A DNA stretch of 64,000 nt from Paracoccus aestuarii. Its GTDB lineage: Bacteria > Pseudomonadota > Alphaproteobacteria > Rhodobacterales > Rhodobacteraceae. The stretch's first letter is position 1; every line of letters starts with the position of its first letter. The position numbers and the translations under genes are program-made. Shown piece after piece: positions 26,729 through 37,574 of the stretch. Location: positions 1,135,501 to 1,199,500 of the forward strand of contig NZ_CP067169.1 in assembly GCF_028553885.1 (NCBI RefSeq), given 5' to 3'. The notes under the pieces are model-generated. The model had not been told where the DNA came from and searched no databases. It saw nothing but the letters and a program-made list of their open reading frames with translations.

Positions 26729-27618
26729 GCCCGAGGTTCCTTGAGACCGTCGACCACCATGCTCGGCAGGGAATCCAAGCCCTCGGCACGGAGCAAGGTG
26801 AGGAAATTCTCATCCTTGAGCAGGGACTGGAACGCTGCGTCGAGGAACAGCAGGTTGCCGCGCGTCGACTGCGCCCTGCGGATCATGTCCTGCTGGCGTT
26901 CTGCCTCGATACGATAGGCCCGGACCAACGCCGCCGATGTCATCCGCACCCCAGTTCGTTTTGCGCGTGTGGCACCTTTTTTCTTGCCGTGCCGGTGGCG
27001 CAGTTCCACCAGCCGCCGTGCTTCCAGCAGCTTCTTGCCGCGCAATTCACCCGAGGCATAGGCTGCCTCCAGCGCCTTCTGCACATCTTTCTCTTCCGCC
27101 CTAGTGATATACAGTGCAACACTGAGGGGCATCTGACCGGTCTCGACCGCGATCAGCAGACGTTCCTCGCCGTTGGCGATCAACTCGCCGATTTCGTGAA
27201 CGTACGACCATGACAATCCGGTTTTCTCGGCGATGTCATGGTCCGAATATCCCCGCTCGCGCAGGATGGCGATGTCCTGCAACAACTCCAGCGGTCGCTG
27301 CTGACGACGGGCGATATTCTCGATCACGCTACGCAGGAGCCGTTCGACCTCGTTCGCGTCCACGACGATGGCCGGGATGTGGGTTTCGCCAAGGGCGACA
27401 TAGGCCTCCATCCGCCCCTGACCGCAGACGAGCCGATAGGCATCTCCCGACGCCGTGTCATCCCGCGCGACGGTGATCGGCTTCTTCAGCCCCACCTTGC
27501 CGATACTGTCCACCAGTGCACGAAAGGTCTTTTCAGATCGTTCGCGTGGATTTTCCACGGTGATGGCCGCAATTGGGATAATTTGCACCTCGGCATGGGG
27601 TTCGATATCGCTCACCAT
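26725..27618 (-). CDS. ParB/RepB-like DNA-binding protein
   Basis: The 297-residue protein has an N-terminal ParB/Srx-like domain (IIPIAAITVENPRERSEKTF, VGLKKPITVARDDT, RLVCGQGRMEAYVALGETHI). A helix-turn-helix follows (RERGYSDHDIAEKTGLSWSY) with a RepB-type C-terminus. In plasmids such proteins load on centromere sites and partition DNA; here there is no ParA partner. It overlaps the recombinase gene by seven bases. This suggests a role in regulating or assisting the recombinase or maintaining the island, which is inference. Confidence 0.82.
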   Translation of the reverse strand: MVSDIEPHAEVQIIPIAAITVENPRERSEKTFRALVDSIGKVGLKKPITVARDDTASGDAYRLVCGQGRMEAYVALGETHIPAIVVDANEVERLLRSVIENIARRQQRPLELLQDIAILRERGYSDHDIAEKTGLSWSYVHEIGELIANGEERLLIAVETGQMPLSVALYITRAEEKDVQKALEAAYASGELRGKKLLEARRLVELRHRHGKKKGATRAKRTGVRMTSAALVRAYRIEAERQQDMIRRAQSTRGNLLFLDAAFQSLLKDENFLTLLRAEGLDSLPSMVVDGLKEPRA

Positions 27619-29210
27619 GGTGTCACCTCGGACACGGAAACGCGCCGGGCCATGTCGAAGAAGAAGTCCAACGTTTCAAAACGGAAGGCGTCCAGCATCA
27701 GGCCATTCTCCTCTGCAAGCCCCAGAGGTTTGCTCCGCATCTCGAATTGGGGCAGCAGGTAGTAATCGAGCGCGTCGGTGTTCGTGCGATTCATCCTGAT
27801 GGCGATGGTGATGTCTGGCGCGAGGCCGGTGTCGAAGCGAATCTTCCAGCGCAAGCCGCCTGAGGACGTTTCGCGACAGCGGGCGACGACGACGGATGCC
27901 GTGAATTCGCCGTTGATGGTCAGCAGGTCCGTCGCAGGGTTCCTGATCACGGCACCACCAAGCCGGGTGATTTCGTGGATCACGCGCTCAATCTCGTCGC
28001 CGTGGAATTGCCGCAACAGGCGGTTGGCTTCGATGTAGCGATAGTCGCGATCCGGGGTGAACCCGACAAGGGAGTAGGCCCTGAGCAGGCTGCCGAAGCG
28101 ATGGGCATAGGCGCCGCTGGACGGCATCCCATCTGCTTCGTCGATCACCAGCCCGGAAATGTATCCATGACGCAGGAGCAACCGGGTCAGGCGCTCCAGC
28201 ATCTCCTCATCCGAGAAGCGACGGTTGCGCGCCGCGATGATGGCCTGAGCCTTCTGAAACTGTTTCGGCTCGACGATGGCCTCGAAAGCCCCTTCCGACC
28301 GGATCCACATCTCCGGGCCGTTGGCGACCCGCTTGCGCTTCAGTTTGAATGAGCGCCGGTTGTAGACGTTGTTGCCGATGTATTTCTCATTGGTCAGGAT
28401 CTGATGGACGGTCGCGCGGGTCCAGGCCCGCCCGAGATCGGTGAGGATGCCGCGTTCATTCAGTTCTGCCGCAATTTCGCTTTCCGACAGGCCCTTCTTC
28501 AGAAACTGGCTGTAGATCCAGCGCACCGTCCGGACCTCCTCGTCTGGTCCGGGAACCAGGACGACGCGATCCGTCTGAAGGCTCTTGTGCTCACCGCGCT
28601 TCAGTTCGGTTTTTACTTCGCCCCGTTCATCGAGCAGGGCGCGACGCAACCCGAAGCCCGCCGGGCCGCCCTGACGATAGCCGAGCTCAATCAGACGGCA
28701 TTGGCCGGCGAAGACCTTCACTGAAAGCTCACGGCTATATTCGCCCGCCATCGCGCGCTTGACGCTTTTCACGATGGTGGAGGTCGGAGAACCATCGTTC
28801 TCGAATTGCTCGGCGCAGTAGGCGACCTGCATCCCCGCCTTCCGGCAGCGATACTCATAATAGGCAGATTCGTCGGTGTCCTGAAAACGTCCCCAGCGAG
28901 TGACGTCATAGACCAGAATCATGCTGAACTCGGCCACGCCGGATTCGACATCGGCGATCATCTGCTGCAATGCCATCCTACCGCCGATGATCAGGCCGCT
29001 TTTCGCGTCATCCGAATACGTTTTGACAATCCTGATGCCGCGGCGTTCGGCGTATTCGCGGATAGTCTGCGCCTGGTTCTGGGTTGAATACTGTTGATGC
29101 TCGGTCGACATCCGGACGTACTCCGCAGCCAGCAGCTGCTCGGACGGCTCGGTTTCTCCTTCGGATAATGGTGCTTTTCCTCGAGCCACGCCCGCCTCCC
29201 AAGAAATCAT
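27612..29210 (-). CDS. Large serine recombinase
   Basis: The 532-residue resolvase/invertase-type recombinase has the nucleophilic serine at about residue 35 in EYVRMSTEHQQYSTQNQ. The catalytic domain continues with YSDDAKSGLIIGGRMALQQM and ILVYDVTRWGRFQD. A Recombinase domain follows (GYRQGGPAGFGLRRALLDER and TRATVHQILTNEKYIGNNVY), then a long C-terminal region. Such enzymes integrate or excise mobile DNA without host factors. It heads a three-gene operon with the two ParB/RepB-like genes. The start could be internal to the first 30 residues, which are poorly conserved. Confidence 0.9.
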   Translation of the reverse strand: MISWEAGVARGKAPLSEGETEPSEQLLAAEYVRMSTEHQQYSTQNQAQTIREYAERRGIRIVKTYSDDAKSGLIIGGRMALQQMIADVESGVAEFSMILVYDVTRWGRFQDTDESAYYEYRCRKAGMQVAYCAEQFENDGSPTSTIVKSVKRAMAGEYSRELSVKVFAGQCRLIELGYRQGGPAGFGLRRALLDERGEVKTELKRGEHKSLQTDRVVLVPGPDEEVRTVRWIYSQFLKKGLSESEIAAELNERGILTDLGRAWTRATVHQILTNEKYIGNNVYNRRSFKLKRKRVANGPEMWIRSEGAFEAIVEPKQFQKAQAIIAARNRRFSDEEMLERLTRLLLRHGYISGLVIDEADGMPSSGAYAHRFGSLLRAYSLVGFTPDRDYRYIEANRLLRQFHGDEIERVIHEITRLGGAVIRNPATDLLTINGEFTASVVVARCRETSSGGLRWKIRFDTGLAPDITIAIRMNRTNTDALDYYLLPQFEMRSKPLGLAEENGLMLDAFRFETLDFFFDMARRVSVSEVTPW

Positions 29211-29313
29211 GTGGGCTGCTTCGAGCTGATGGCCCTCTACCGCAGGTTGGGCGCAAATACGAACTGCCGCTTTTCATGTCCTTCCCAGAGTATTATCGAA
29301 GGAGGACGCAGAG

Positions 29314-29616
29314 ATGCGGACCAAGACGGGCACATTTGTGCCGAAAACGGGCACAAATGTGCACCTTGAAGCCAATGTCGCCGACTACCGGGCAGCCATT
29401 GCCTCGGCGCTTCGGGACGAACTCGGCTTGACGCATCGAGCAGTCAAGACGGCGATGCGCTGGACGGGTGCCAGCGAGCGGACAGTGAAGTACTGGATCG
29501 CTGGCGAGCGTGGACCCAGCGGCGAGCATCTGATCGCGCTGGCCAAGCACTCGGATATCGTGTTCCACATGGTCCTGCTGCTGGCCGATCGGCACGACGG
29601 CGCGGATGCCGAGTAA
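29314..29616 (+). CDS. Small HTH protein divergent from the recombinase
   Basis: The 100-residue product has a probable helix-turn-helix (HRAVKTAMRWTGASERTVKY) followed by WIAGERGPSGEHLIALAKHS, resembling phage or island XRE-like regulators. It is divergent from the recombinase operon with about 100 bases between, so it may control it. An ATG at 29314 follows ggaggacg at a suitable distance. Confidence 0.7.
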   Translation: MRTKTGTFVPKTGTNVHLEANVADYRAAIASALRDELGLTHRAVKTAMRWTGASERTVKYWIAGERGPSGEHLIALAKHSDIVFHMVLLLADRHDGADAE

Positions 29617-29728
29617 GGTCAAGCCGCCACAGAGGCGGCGGAATGGCCAAATTGGTCCGCCGCCGCCAGACTTGATGTGTAGTGTTTTTTGGTTATATTG
29701 AATACGCACCAAGCATGAGGAGACTTCC

Positions 29729-29992
29729 ATGTCCCGCACCACGACCACAACGACCATGACCGTCCGTCTGAGCGGTGCGCTCAGCGATTTCGTTGCGGCC
29801 AATGTCGGCGAGAACGGCTCCTACGAGAACATCAGCGAATACGTGCGCGACCTGATCCGGCGAGACAAGGAGCGGGCCGAGCAGGAGGCTTTCGACCGGC
29901 TGAAGGCCGAACTGACCCGCGCCTTCGCCGCGCCCGAGACCAGCTACAAGCCGCTGACGGCTGCGGAAGTCATCGCTCGCAACCGGGCCTGA
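29729..29992 (+). CDS. parD: ParD-family antitoxin
   Basis: The 87-residue protein has a ribbon-helix-helix N-terminus (TMTVRLSGALSDFVAANVGE, then GSYENISEYVRDLIRRDKER) and a flexible C-terminal tail ending PLTAAEVIARNRA that would wrap the toxin. It is preceded by gaggag. The ParE toxin gene follows after four bases. The pair probably stabilises the island, and the RHH domain usually autorepresses the promoter. Confidence 0.92.
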   Translation: MSRTTTTTTMTVRLSGALSDFVAANVGENGSYENISEYVRDLIRRDKERAEQEAFDRLKAELTRAFAAPETSYKPLTAAEVIARNRA

Positions 29993-29996
29993 CCAG

Positions 29997-30308
29997 ATGG
30001 CGATCCGGGTTCAGGAGGCGGCCTCACTCCGCCTTGATGACATCTACCGCTATACGCGCGACCGATGGGGCGAGGTTCAGGCTGATCGCTACATCACCGG
30101 CATGTTCGAAGCATTCGAACGGATCGAGGCCCATGGCGTCGCCTCAAAGCCTATCCCGGCAGAGCTCGGCGTCGAAGGGTTCTTCTTCCGGTACGAACAC
30201 CACTTCATCTATTGGCGCCGACTGTCCGACGGCGATATCGGTATCGTCGCGATCCTGCATGAGCGCATGCATCAGATCGACAGGTTCAAGGAAGATTTTC
30301 GCGACTGA
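29997..30308 (+). CDS. parE: ParE-family toxin (RelE/ParE superfamily)
   Basis: The 103-residue toxin has the compact RelE/ParE fold markers LRLDDIYRYTRDRWGEVQAD, GFFFRYEHHFIYWRR and IGIVAILHERMHQIDRF. ParE toxins usually inhibit gyrase. It is co-transcribed with the upstream ParD antitoxin gene. The frame is full length, so the pair appears functional. Confidence 0.9.
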   Translation: MAIRVQEAASLRLDDIYRYTRDRWGEVQADRYITGMFEAFERIEAHGVASKPIPAELGVEGFFFRYEHHFIYWRRLSDGDIGIVAILHERMHQIDRFKEDFRD

Positions 30309-30364
30309 ATTGGCAGGCGCTCACGCCCGTGATGCTTGCATGAGCCGTCGGCGGTTTCCGCTGA

Positions 30365-30402
30365 TGGAGAAGGTTGGATATCAGGCCCATCCCCTCCGCC
30401 AC
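30365..30402 (+). repeat. 38-bp direct repeat, copy 1 (possible attachment site)
   Basis: This segment matches 52064-52101 at 37 of 38 positions in the same orientation. Its last 16 bases (cccatcccctccgcca) could be read as the acceptor and T-stem 3' end of a serine tRNA with encoded CCA, but the upstream part lacks a T-loop, so no tRNA is present. It may be the hybrid end of an integrated element. Confidence 0.6.
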
Positions 30403-30427
30403 TTGCCCTCGCCAAAGCGTTCTCCCC

Positions 30428-30449
30428 ATCCGGCTGCGGCCGGATTTTT
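30428..30449 (+). terminator. Rho-independent terminator
   Basis: Stem atccggc/gccggat with a tgcg loop is followed by four more T residues. It would end transcripts coming from parDE or, before integration events, from whatever RNA gene supplied the adjacent att-like repeat. Confidence 0.8.
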
Positions 30450-30707
30450 CCGTTGTTTTCGAGGGTTATGCGCAGTTGGCTTTGCACCGGCGTACTCTCC
30501 AAAGCGGCCAGACACGTTCTCTGCAGCGAGATATTCTCCGGACCTCTCGACTGCGCGTATTCGGTGTAGAGCCCGTAACCATTGGAAAATGTAGTGGAAT
30601 TTCCTCGCGCCACCTAAACACTTCGATGCCAGTGGCGTTTGTGGAAAGGAACACAAGTCCAACCCGACTGAACCGCGCCGGGTTTGCCGGAGGCTGATCG
30701 ACGTTAG

Positions 30708-32671
<1,964 letters not shown>

Positions 32672-33098
32672 GCCGGAACACGGAACTGGCGGCTCACCTT
32701 GTCCAGCGGACACGGTGCCTTGTTGTCCGAGATCGTCGTCCGATGCGGCTTGCCTCTGATAATACCCTGAATACCCATGCCCCTCATCAGCCGTGCCACC
32801 GTGCAACGGGCGATATCTAAGCCTTCGCGGCGCAGCTGGTGCCAGATCTTGCGCACGCCGTAGACACGCCAGTTATCTTCGAAAACACGGCGGATCTCGG
32901 GACGCAGGGCTTCATCGAGGCGGGCGCGGTCTGACAGCCGTGCCGGATTGGCCCGCTTCGCCAGATGTTCATAATAGGTGGACGGGGCAATCGGCAGCGC
33001 GCTGCAGATCGGCCTTGTCCATCGGGCTCGGACCGATAGCGCCGCGATGGCCAAGCCCCGTGCGCATCCCTGTGCGCGTCGATGAAAGCCACCATCAC
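32672..33098 (-). pseudogene. IS3-family orfB, N-terminal part (decayed)
   Basis: The reading starts [13 protein letters not shown] in one frame and continues in another from ICSALPIAPSTYYEHLAKR through VYGVRKIWHQLRREGLDIAR to LDKVSRQFRVPA, where IS256 enters. The frame change coincides with a 34-base palindromic unit (33017-33050) that adds about 38 bases. The 3' part of the gene continues on the other side of IS256. Confidence 0.85.
33017..33050. repeat. Small palindromic repeat unit, copy A
   Basis: The unit starts gtccatcg and ends cgatgg. It is inserted in IS3 orfB between the codons for DAHG and PIC and shifts the frame. It pairs with the unit at 31215-31248; the seven differences are all C/T or G/A changes. 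Confidence 0.65.
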
Positions 33099-33460
33099 TT
33101 CGACCGGCGGTCGAGCTCCGCCATCGCAAAATACGCTGACGCCTTGCGAAGGATCTCGTTCGTCGGGAAAACAGTCCCCCGGACTGTTTTCTGACCCTCC
33201 TCACCCTGGCGCAGCTCGCGGTCCTCGCGTTCCAGTGCCTTCATGCGGTCGGCCATCTCGGTCGGAATACCTGCCCGCTTGCCGTTATCAACCTCGGCCT
33301 TCTTGACCCAATCGTTCAGGGTCTGTGGCGCACAGCCAATCTTGGCCGAAATCGACATGACCGCCTGCCACCGCGATCCATGCTGACCTTCATTGTCGAG
33401 GACCAGCCGCACCGCGCGTTCGCGCACTTCAAGGGAAAACTTGTTCGTTGTCTTGCTCAT
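33095..33460 (-). CDS. IS3-family orfA (HTH protein)
   Basis: The 121-residue orfA has the IS3 HTH ([40 protein letters not shown]) and the coiled-coil ([17 protein letters not shown]). The region after RELRQ ([20 protein letters not shown]) departs somewhat from the family, so small indels may be present. The gene lies next to the right end of the element. Its orfB partner is destroyed, so no active transposase can be made. Confidence 0.8.
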   Translation of the reverse strand: MSKTTNKFSLEVRERAVRLVLDNEGQHGSRWQAVMSISAKIGCAPQTLNDWVKKAEVDNGKRAGIPTEMADRMKALEREDRELRQGEEGQKTVRGTVFPTNEILRKASAYFAMAELDRRSK

Positions 33461-33613
33461 GATGCTCCACCTTACTCAGGAGTTGGAGCCTCCGGCAAAC
33501 CCGGCGCGGTTCAATACCGCTGTCTGTCAAAGTCACGTTTGCCGACTTGAAGTGGTTCAAGGGAATGCACGATTTCCAGACCGACGCGATCGCCGTCGCC
33601 AAGCTCTTGATCC

Positions 33614-36010
33614 TCAGCGTCCGCACCCATCATGAGTACGGGCGCCGTGGATGCGCGGCCCAGACGTCAGTCCGTTGGCCGAGGCGACGAGAGCGTCGCG
33701 GTCTATCTCAAAATGCCGATAAAGATCGCCGATGGTGCCAGTCTGTCCGAAATGCTCGACACCGTGCGGAATGGTAGCATGGCCTGCGACCGAACCCAGC
33801 CAGGCCAGCGTAGCGGGATGCCCGTCGATGACTGTGATCAAGCGGCAGTGGCGCGGCAGATCGCCCAACAATCTCTCGACATGGCTGATGGCTTGGCTGT
33901 TCCCGCGTGCGCGTTCGCGCTGTGCCGCGGTCCACCCGGCGTTCAAGCGGTCGGCCGAAGTGACCGCCAGCACGCCGATGTCGCGGCGCGTGGTGCCGAT
34001 CAGCCCTGCCGCCGCGATCGCTTGGTCCGCCACGGCGCCTTGATAGGCGATCACGATCTCGCAGTTGGGGCCTGGTTTGCGCAGCCAGTAGGCGCCGTCG
34101 ATTGCACCCTGGCGGAAGGCCTGATCGACGCGGGTTCCGGGCTGTTCCAACGGCTTGGTGGTCAGGCGCAGATAAACGGATCCACCTGTTTCGTCGCGAA
34201 GCCAGGTGCGTTCATCGAAGGCGTTGCCGCCGTCGCGCTGTAGATAGTCGAAGGCCCATTCCATGATGACGGCAAGCTCGTCGGCGAAGGCCGGCTCGAA
34301 GCTGGCAAGCCCGTCCTGCGCCATTCCGGTCAACGGCGTGCCAATGGACTGGTGCGCGCCGCCTTCTGGCGCCAGCGTCACACCGGACGGCGTGCCCACC
34401 ACCATGAAGCGCGCGTCCTGGTAGCAGGCATAGTTCAGCGCATCCAGCCCTCGATGAACGAAGGGGTCGTACAGCGTTCCGATGGGGATCAGCCGCTTGC
34501 CGAACAGGCTGTGCGACAGGCCGGCGGCGCCCAGCAGCAGGAACAGGTTCATCTCGGCAATGCCCAGTTCAAGATGCTGACCCTCGGGCGCAAACTCCCA
34601 TCTTGCGGTCGAGGGGATGCGATGCTCGATGAACGCATCGGCTTGCGGCTGCCGTGAGAACAGCTTGCGGCGGTTGACCCAGGGACCCAGCGACGTGGTT
34701 CCGGTCACGTCGGGCGAGGTGGTAATGATCCGTTCGGCCAAGGCGCTGTTCCCCTTCGCCAACTGGTCGAGAATCTTGCCAAAGGCTGCCTGTGTGGAGA
34801 TCTCCCGGTCCGCCACGGGCGAAAGGTCTGGTATCGCCAGCCTCGCATCGTCGTGTCGCCGCGTCCCGCCCGCAAAGAAGGGCACGCGCGACAGGAAATC
34901 CTGAAACGCTTCCTTGTCCACAACGCCCGCAAAGGGGTCCCATTCGTGCCCTTCCGCCACGCCCATGTGCCGCTGCCATTCCTCCATCTGCGCCTTGGTC
35001 ATCAGGCCGCCATGGTTGTCCTTGTGCCCGGCAATGGGCGTGCCCCAACCCTTGATCGTATAGGCGAGAAAGCAGGTTGGGCGGTCATCTGTCACTTCCG
35101 CAAAGGTCTGCGCCATGGTTTCGACGCAGTTGCCGCCCAAGTTCTCCATCAACGCTGCAAGCTCCGGGTCCGAGCGGCGTTCGATCAGCGCGGACACCTC
35201 GCCCTGATCGCCCAGATCATCCATCAGCCGTTTGCGCCAGACCGCGCCGCCCTGATAGGTCAGCGCCGAATACTGGGCATTCGGACAGGCATCAATCCAT
35301 TCGCGCAAGCGATGGCCGCCCGGTTCATCAAAGGCCGCGCGCTGCAACACGCCGTACTTGATGCGGATCACATTCCAGCCAAATGCCTCGAAGATCTTCT
35401 CGACGCGGCCGAACAGACCTTCGCGCACGATCCCGTCCAGCGACTGACGATTATAGTCGATGATCCACCAGCAATTGCGCAGATCGTTCTTCCAACCCTC
35501 CTGCAGGGCCTCGTAGATGTTGCCCTCGTCCAGTTCGGCATCGCCGACAAGCGCCACCATCCGACCCATCGGCAGGCCCGCAGCCCACGGCTTGGCCGCC
35601 ACAAAATCCTGCACCAACGACGCAAAGCTGGTGATCGCCACGCCCAGGCCGACCGAGCCGGTCGAGAAATCAACGTCGTCGGTGTCCTTGGTCCGGCTGG
35701 GATAGCTTTGCACGCCGCCCAAGCCGCGGAACGCTTCCATCCGCGCGCGGGTCTGCCGGCCCATCAGATACTGCATGGCATGGAAGACCGGCGAAGCATG
35801 CGGTTTCACGGCCACCCGATCCTCAGGGCGCAAGGCCGAGAAATAAAGCGCCGTCATGATCGACACCATCGACGCGGACGACGCCTGGTGCCCGCCGGTC
35901 TTTATGCCATCCACCTTGGGCCGGATATGGTTGGCGTGATGGATCATCCAGTGCGACAGCCACAGCAGCCGTTGCTCAATAGTCTTAAGGTGCCCGGTTT
36001 CGATAATCAT
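33614..36010 (-). CDS. Thiamine-diphosphate transketolase / AceE-like pyruvate dehydrogenase E1-type enzyme
   Basis: The 798-residue protein resembles homodimeric pyruvate dehydrogenase E1 (AceE). It has LWLSHWMIHHANHIRPKVDG, GGHQASSASMVSIMTALYFS, the thiamine-diphosphate motif VALVGDAELDEGNIYEAL, IIDYNRQSLDGIV, KGWGTPIAGHKDNHGG and the central-domain ELGIAEMNLFLLLG. AceE itself is nearly 900 residues, and this shorter family is often annotated simply as transketolase. Its substrate is not established: pyruvate or another 2-keto acid is plausible. No E2 or E3 gene is nearby. It starts at an ATG after gggggg, and an EamA exporter gene lies directly upstream on the same strand. Confidence 0.85.
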   Translation of the reverse strand: MIIETGHLKTIEQRLLWLSHWMIHHANHIRPKVDGIKTGGHQASSASMVSIMTALYFSALRPEDRVAVKPHASPVFHAMQYLMGRQTRARMEAFRGLGGVQSYPSRTKDTDDVDFSTGSVGLGVAITSFASLVQDFVAAKPWAAGLPMGRMVALVGDAELDEGNIYEALQEGWKNDLRNCWWIIDYNRQSLDGIVREGLFGRVEKIFEAFGWNVIRIKYGVLQRAAFDEPGGHRLREWIDACPNAQYSALTYQGGAVWRKRLMDDLGDQGEVSALIERRSDPELAALMENLGGNCVETMAQTFAEVTDDRPTCFLAYTIKGWGTPIAGHKDNHGGLMTKAQMEEWQRHMGVAEGHEWDPFAGVVDKEAFQDFLSRVPFFAGGTRRHDDARLAIPDLSPVADREISTQAAFGKILDQLAKGNSALAERIITTSPDVTGTTSLGPWVNRRKLFSRQPQADAFIEHRIPSTARWEFAPEGQHLELGIAEMNLFLLLGAAGLSHSLFGKRLIPIGTLYDPFVHRGLDALNYACYQDARFMVVGTPSGVTLAPEGGAHQSIGTPLTGMAQDGLASFEPAFADELAVIMEWAFDYLQRDGGNAFDERTWLRDETGGSVYLRLTTKPLEQPGTRVDQAFRQGAIDGAYWLRKPGPNCEIVIAYQGAVADQAIAAAGLIGTTRRDIGVLAVTSADRLNAGWTAAQRERARGNSQAISHVERLLGDLPRHCRLITVIDGHPATLAWLGSVAGHATIPHGVEHFGQTGTIGDLYRHFEIDRDALVASANGLTSGPRIHGARTHDGCGR

Positions 36011-36030
36011 CGTTCCCCCCTGTTTTTGTG

Positions 36031-36951
36031 TCAGCCGTTCCGTTGCGCGCTTGTGGCCGCCACCATCCCTGCAAGGACCAGGGCAAGCCCTGCCAGAAAG
36101 ACGGGCGACAGCCGGTTGGACAGGACCACAACCGATGCCGCGATGCCGATCAGCGGCACGCCAAGTGTGAAGTTCGACATGGCAAAGGTCGAGATCCGGC
36201 GCCCGTGCTCTGCCGAGATCACAAAGCAGGCCGAGGTGGCGACAGGTCCGATGAAGACCAGAAGTTCGACAAGATGCAGGTTCCAGCGGATGCCGTGGGG
36301 CAGGCCCTCGAACGCCAGCGCAAGGCCGCCAAGCGGCACGGTTGCTAGCAGCATCTGCCACGGCGCCAGCGCCAGGGGCGACGAGACCCAGCGATGGAAT
36401 CGGACGTGCAGGATCACGGCCGACCAGGCCAGTGCCGCGATCAGCAGGAAACCCGCCCCCATGAAGGCGCCCGGCGCGCTCCAGTCGGTTTCGAGGGGAG
36501 AGCAGATCAAGGCGACGCCGGCCAGGCCTGTCAGCAGCGCCGCGACCTGCGCCCGGGCGGGACGCGCGCGAAAGACAAGCCAGGCAAGCGCGACGGTCCA
36601 CAGCGGTGTGGTATAGGCCAGCAGCACCGAATGGCTGGTATCGGTTCGGGTCATGGCAATCATGCCCAAGCCCGTGAAGGTCATCATCTGCAGCAGGCCG
36701 GTGCTGAGAACGATGGGCATGTCGCCGCGTTCCGGCAGAGTGACTCCGCCGCGCAGCGCCAGAAATGCGAACAGGCAGACGGCGGCCGACCCGAAGCGGA
36801 AGGTTGCAAGCCATAAGGGCGGCACTGCGGTCAGCGCCATCTGCGTCGCAGGCCAGCTGAAACCCCACAGCAGCACCATCAGCGACAACCACAACCGGCT
36901 GTTTCCGATCCGGCAAGGGTGCGAGGTGGCGGCGGGGGCAGCGCAGGACAT
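36031..36951 (-). CDS. EamA/DMT-family transporter
   Basis: The 306-residue inner-membrane protein has ten predicted segments typical of the drug/metabolite transporter family. Examples are LWLSLMVLLWGFSWPATQMA, FRFGSAAVCLFAFLALRGG, GLAGVALICSPLETDW, and SPVFLAGLALVLAGMVAATS at the end. I chose the internal ATG opening MSCAAPAATSH since the preceding 25 residues are not transporter-like. It lies 20 bases upstream of the transketolase-like gene and divergent from an Lrp regulator gene, an arrangement common for amino-acid or metabolite exporters. Confidence 0.88.
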   Translation of the reverse strand: MSCAAPAATSHPCRIGNSRLWLSLMVLLWGFSWPATQMALTAVPPLWLATFRFGSAAVCLFAFLALRGGVTLPERGDMPIVLSTGLLQMMTFTGLGMIAMTRTDTSHSVLLAYTTPLWTVALAWLVFRARPARAQVAALLTGLAGVALICSPLETDWSAPGAFMGAGFLLIAALAWSAVILHVRFHRWVSSPLALAPWQMLLATVPLGGLALAFEGLPHGIRWNLHLVELLVFIGPVATSACFVISAEHGRRISTFAMSNFTLGVPLIGIAASVVVLSNRLSPVFLAGLALVLAGMVAATSAQRNG

Positions 36952-37079
36952 GGACGGCCTCGATAGATGGGAGATGAGGCCATTGTGACACCGATGCGAC
37001 GGGCAATCCGACCTATTCAGACCCAAGCTGAGGATGTAACAGGAAAACTCTACCTAGGTCTTAGCTGTTGGAGGATAAA

Positions 37080-37571
37080 ATGACCCCAGAAAAACCCGAA
37101 CTGGACACGGCCAGTTTGCGAATCCTTGATGCGCTGCAGCAGGATGCCGAACTCAGCAACGCCGAACTGGCCGAACGCGTAAACCTGTCGGCTTCGCCCT
37201 GCTGGCGGCGCGTGGCCGACATGCGTGAGCGCGGGGTGATCCGCGGCTCGGTCGCCTTGGTCGATCCAGTCAAGCTGGGCCTGCTGGTCAACGTGTTTGT
37301 CCATGTCACGCTGGCACGTCAGGACAAGGCCTCGCTCGGGACGTTCACCGACGCCATCAAGGACCGACCCGAGGTGATGGAATGCTACCTGATGACCGGT
37401 TCCGAAGATTTCATGCTGCGCGTGGTAGTCGAGGATCTGCTGCGCTATCAGGATCTGGTGATGAACGTCCTGACCCAGATCCCGGGCGTGGCCAACATCC
37501 GGTCAAGCTTCGCCCTGGATCAGGTGAAATACACCACGGCCCTGCCGACCGGGCATCTGCACAAGGGCTGA
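37080..37571 (+). CDS. Lrp/AsnC-family transcriptional regulator
   Basis: The 163-residue protein has the AsnC HTH (LDTASLRILDALQQDAELSN, ELAERVNLSASPCWRRV) and the RAM ligand domain (LVNVFVHVTLARQDKASL, DRPEVMECYLMTGSEDFMLR). The start ATG at 37080 is preceded by ggagg with a six-base spacer; a TTG four codons earlier is less likely. It is divergent from the exporter and transketolase-like genes and probably controls them in response to an amino acid or keto acid. Confidence 0.93.
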   Translation: MTPEKPELDTASLRILDALQQDAELSNAELAERVNLSASPCWRRVADMRERGVIRGSVALVDPVKLGLLVNVFVHVTLARQDKASLGTFTDAIKDRPEVMECYLMTGSEDFMLRVVVEDLLRYQDLVMNVLTQIPGVANIRSSFALDQVKYTTALPTGHLHKG

Positions 37572-37574
37572 GGG

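Larger units (their letters stand above)
30309..30668. other. Non-coding stretch with att-like repeat and terminator
   Basis: No gene is recognised between parE and the IS3 element. The stretch contains one copy of the 38-bp direct repeat (30365-30402) and a terminator-like hairpin (30428-30449). Both are listed separately. Confidence 0.6.

Noticed and set aside
30365..30402. A tRNA-Ser gene at the 38-bp repeat
   Set aside because: Only the 3' end resembles a tRNA. There is no T-loop GTTC, anticodon arm or 5' acceptor strand upstream, so only an att-like remnant is claimed.
33614..37006. A single 1130-residue protein covering the transketolase-like and EamA regions
   Set aside because: Only the part from 36010 downward is family-like; the rest is a shadow of the EamA gene in another frame.
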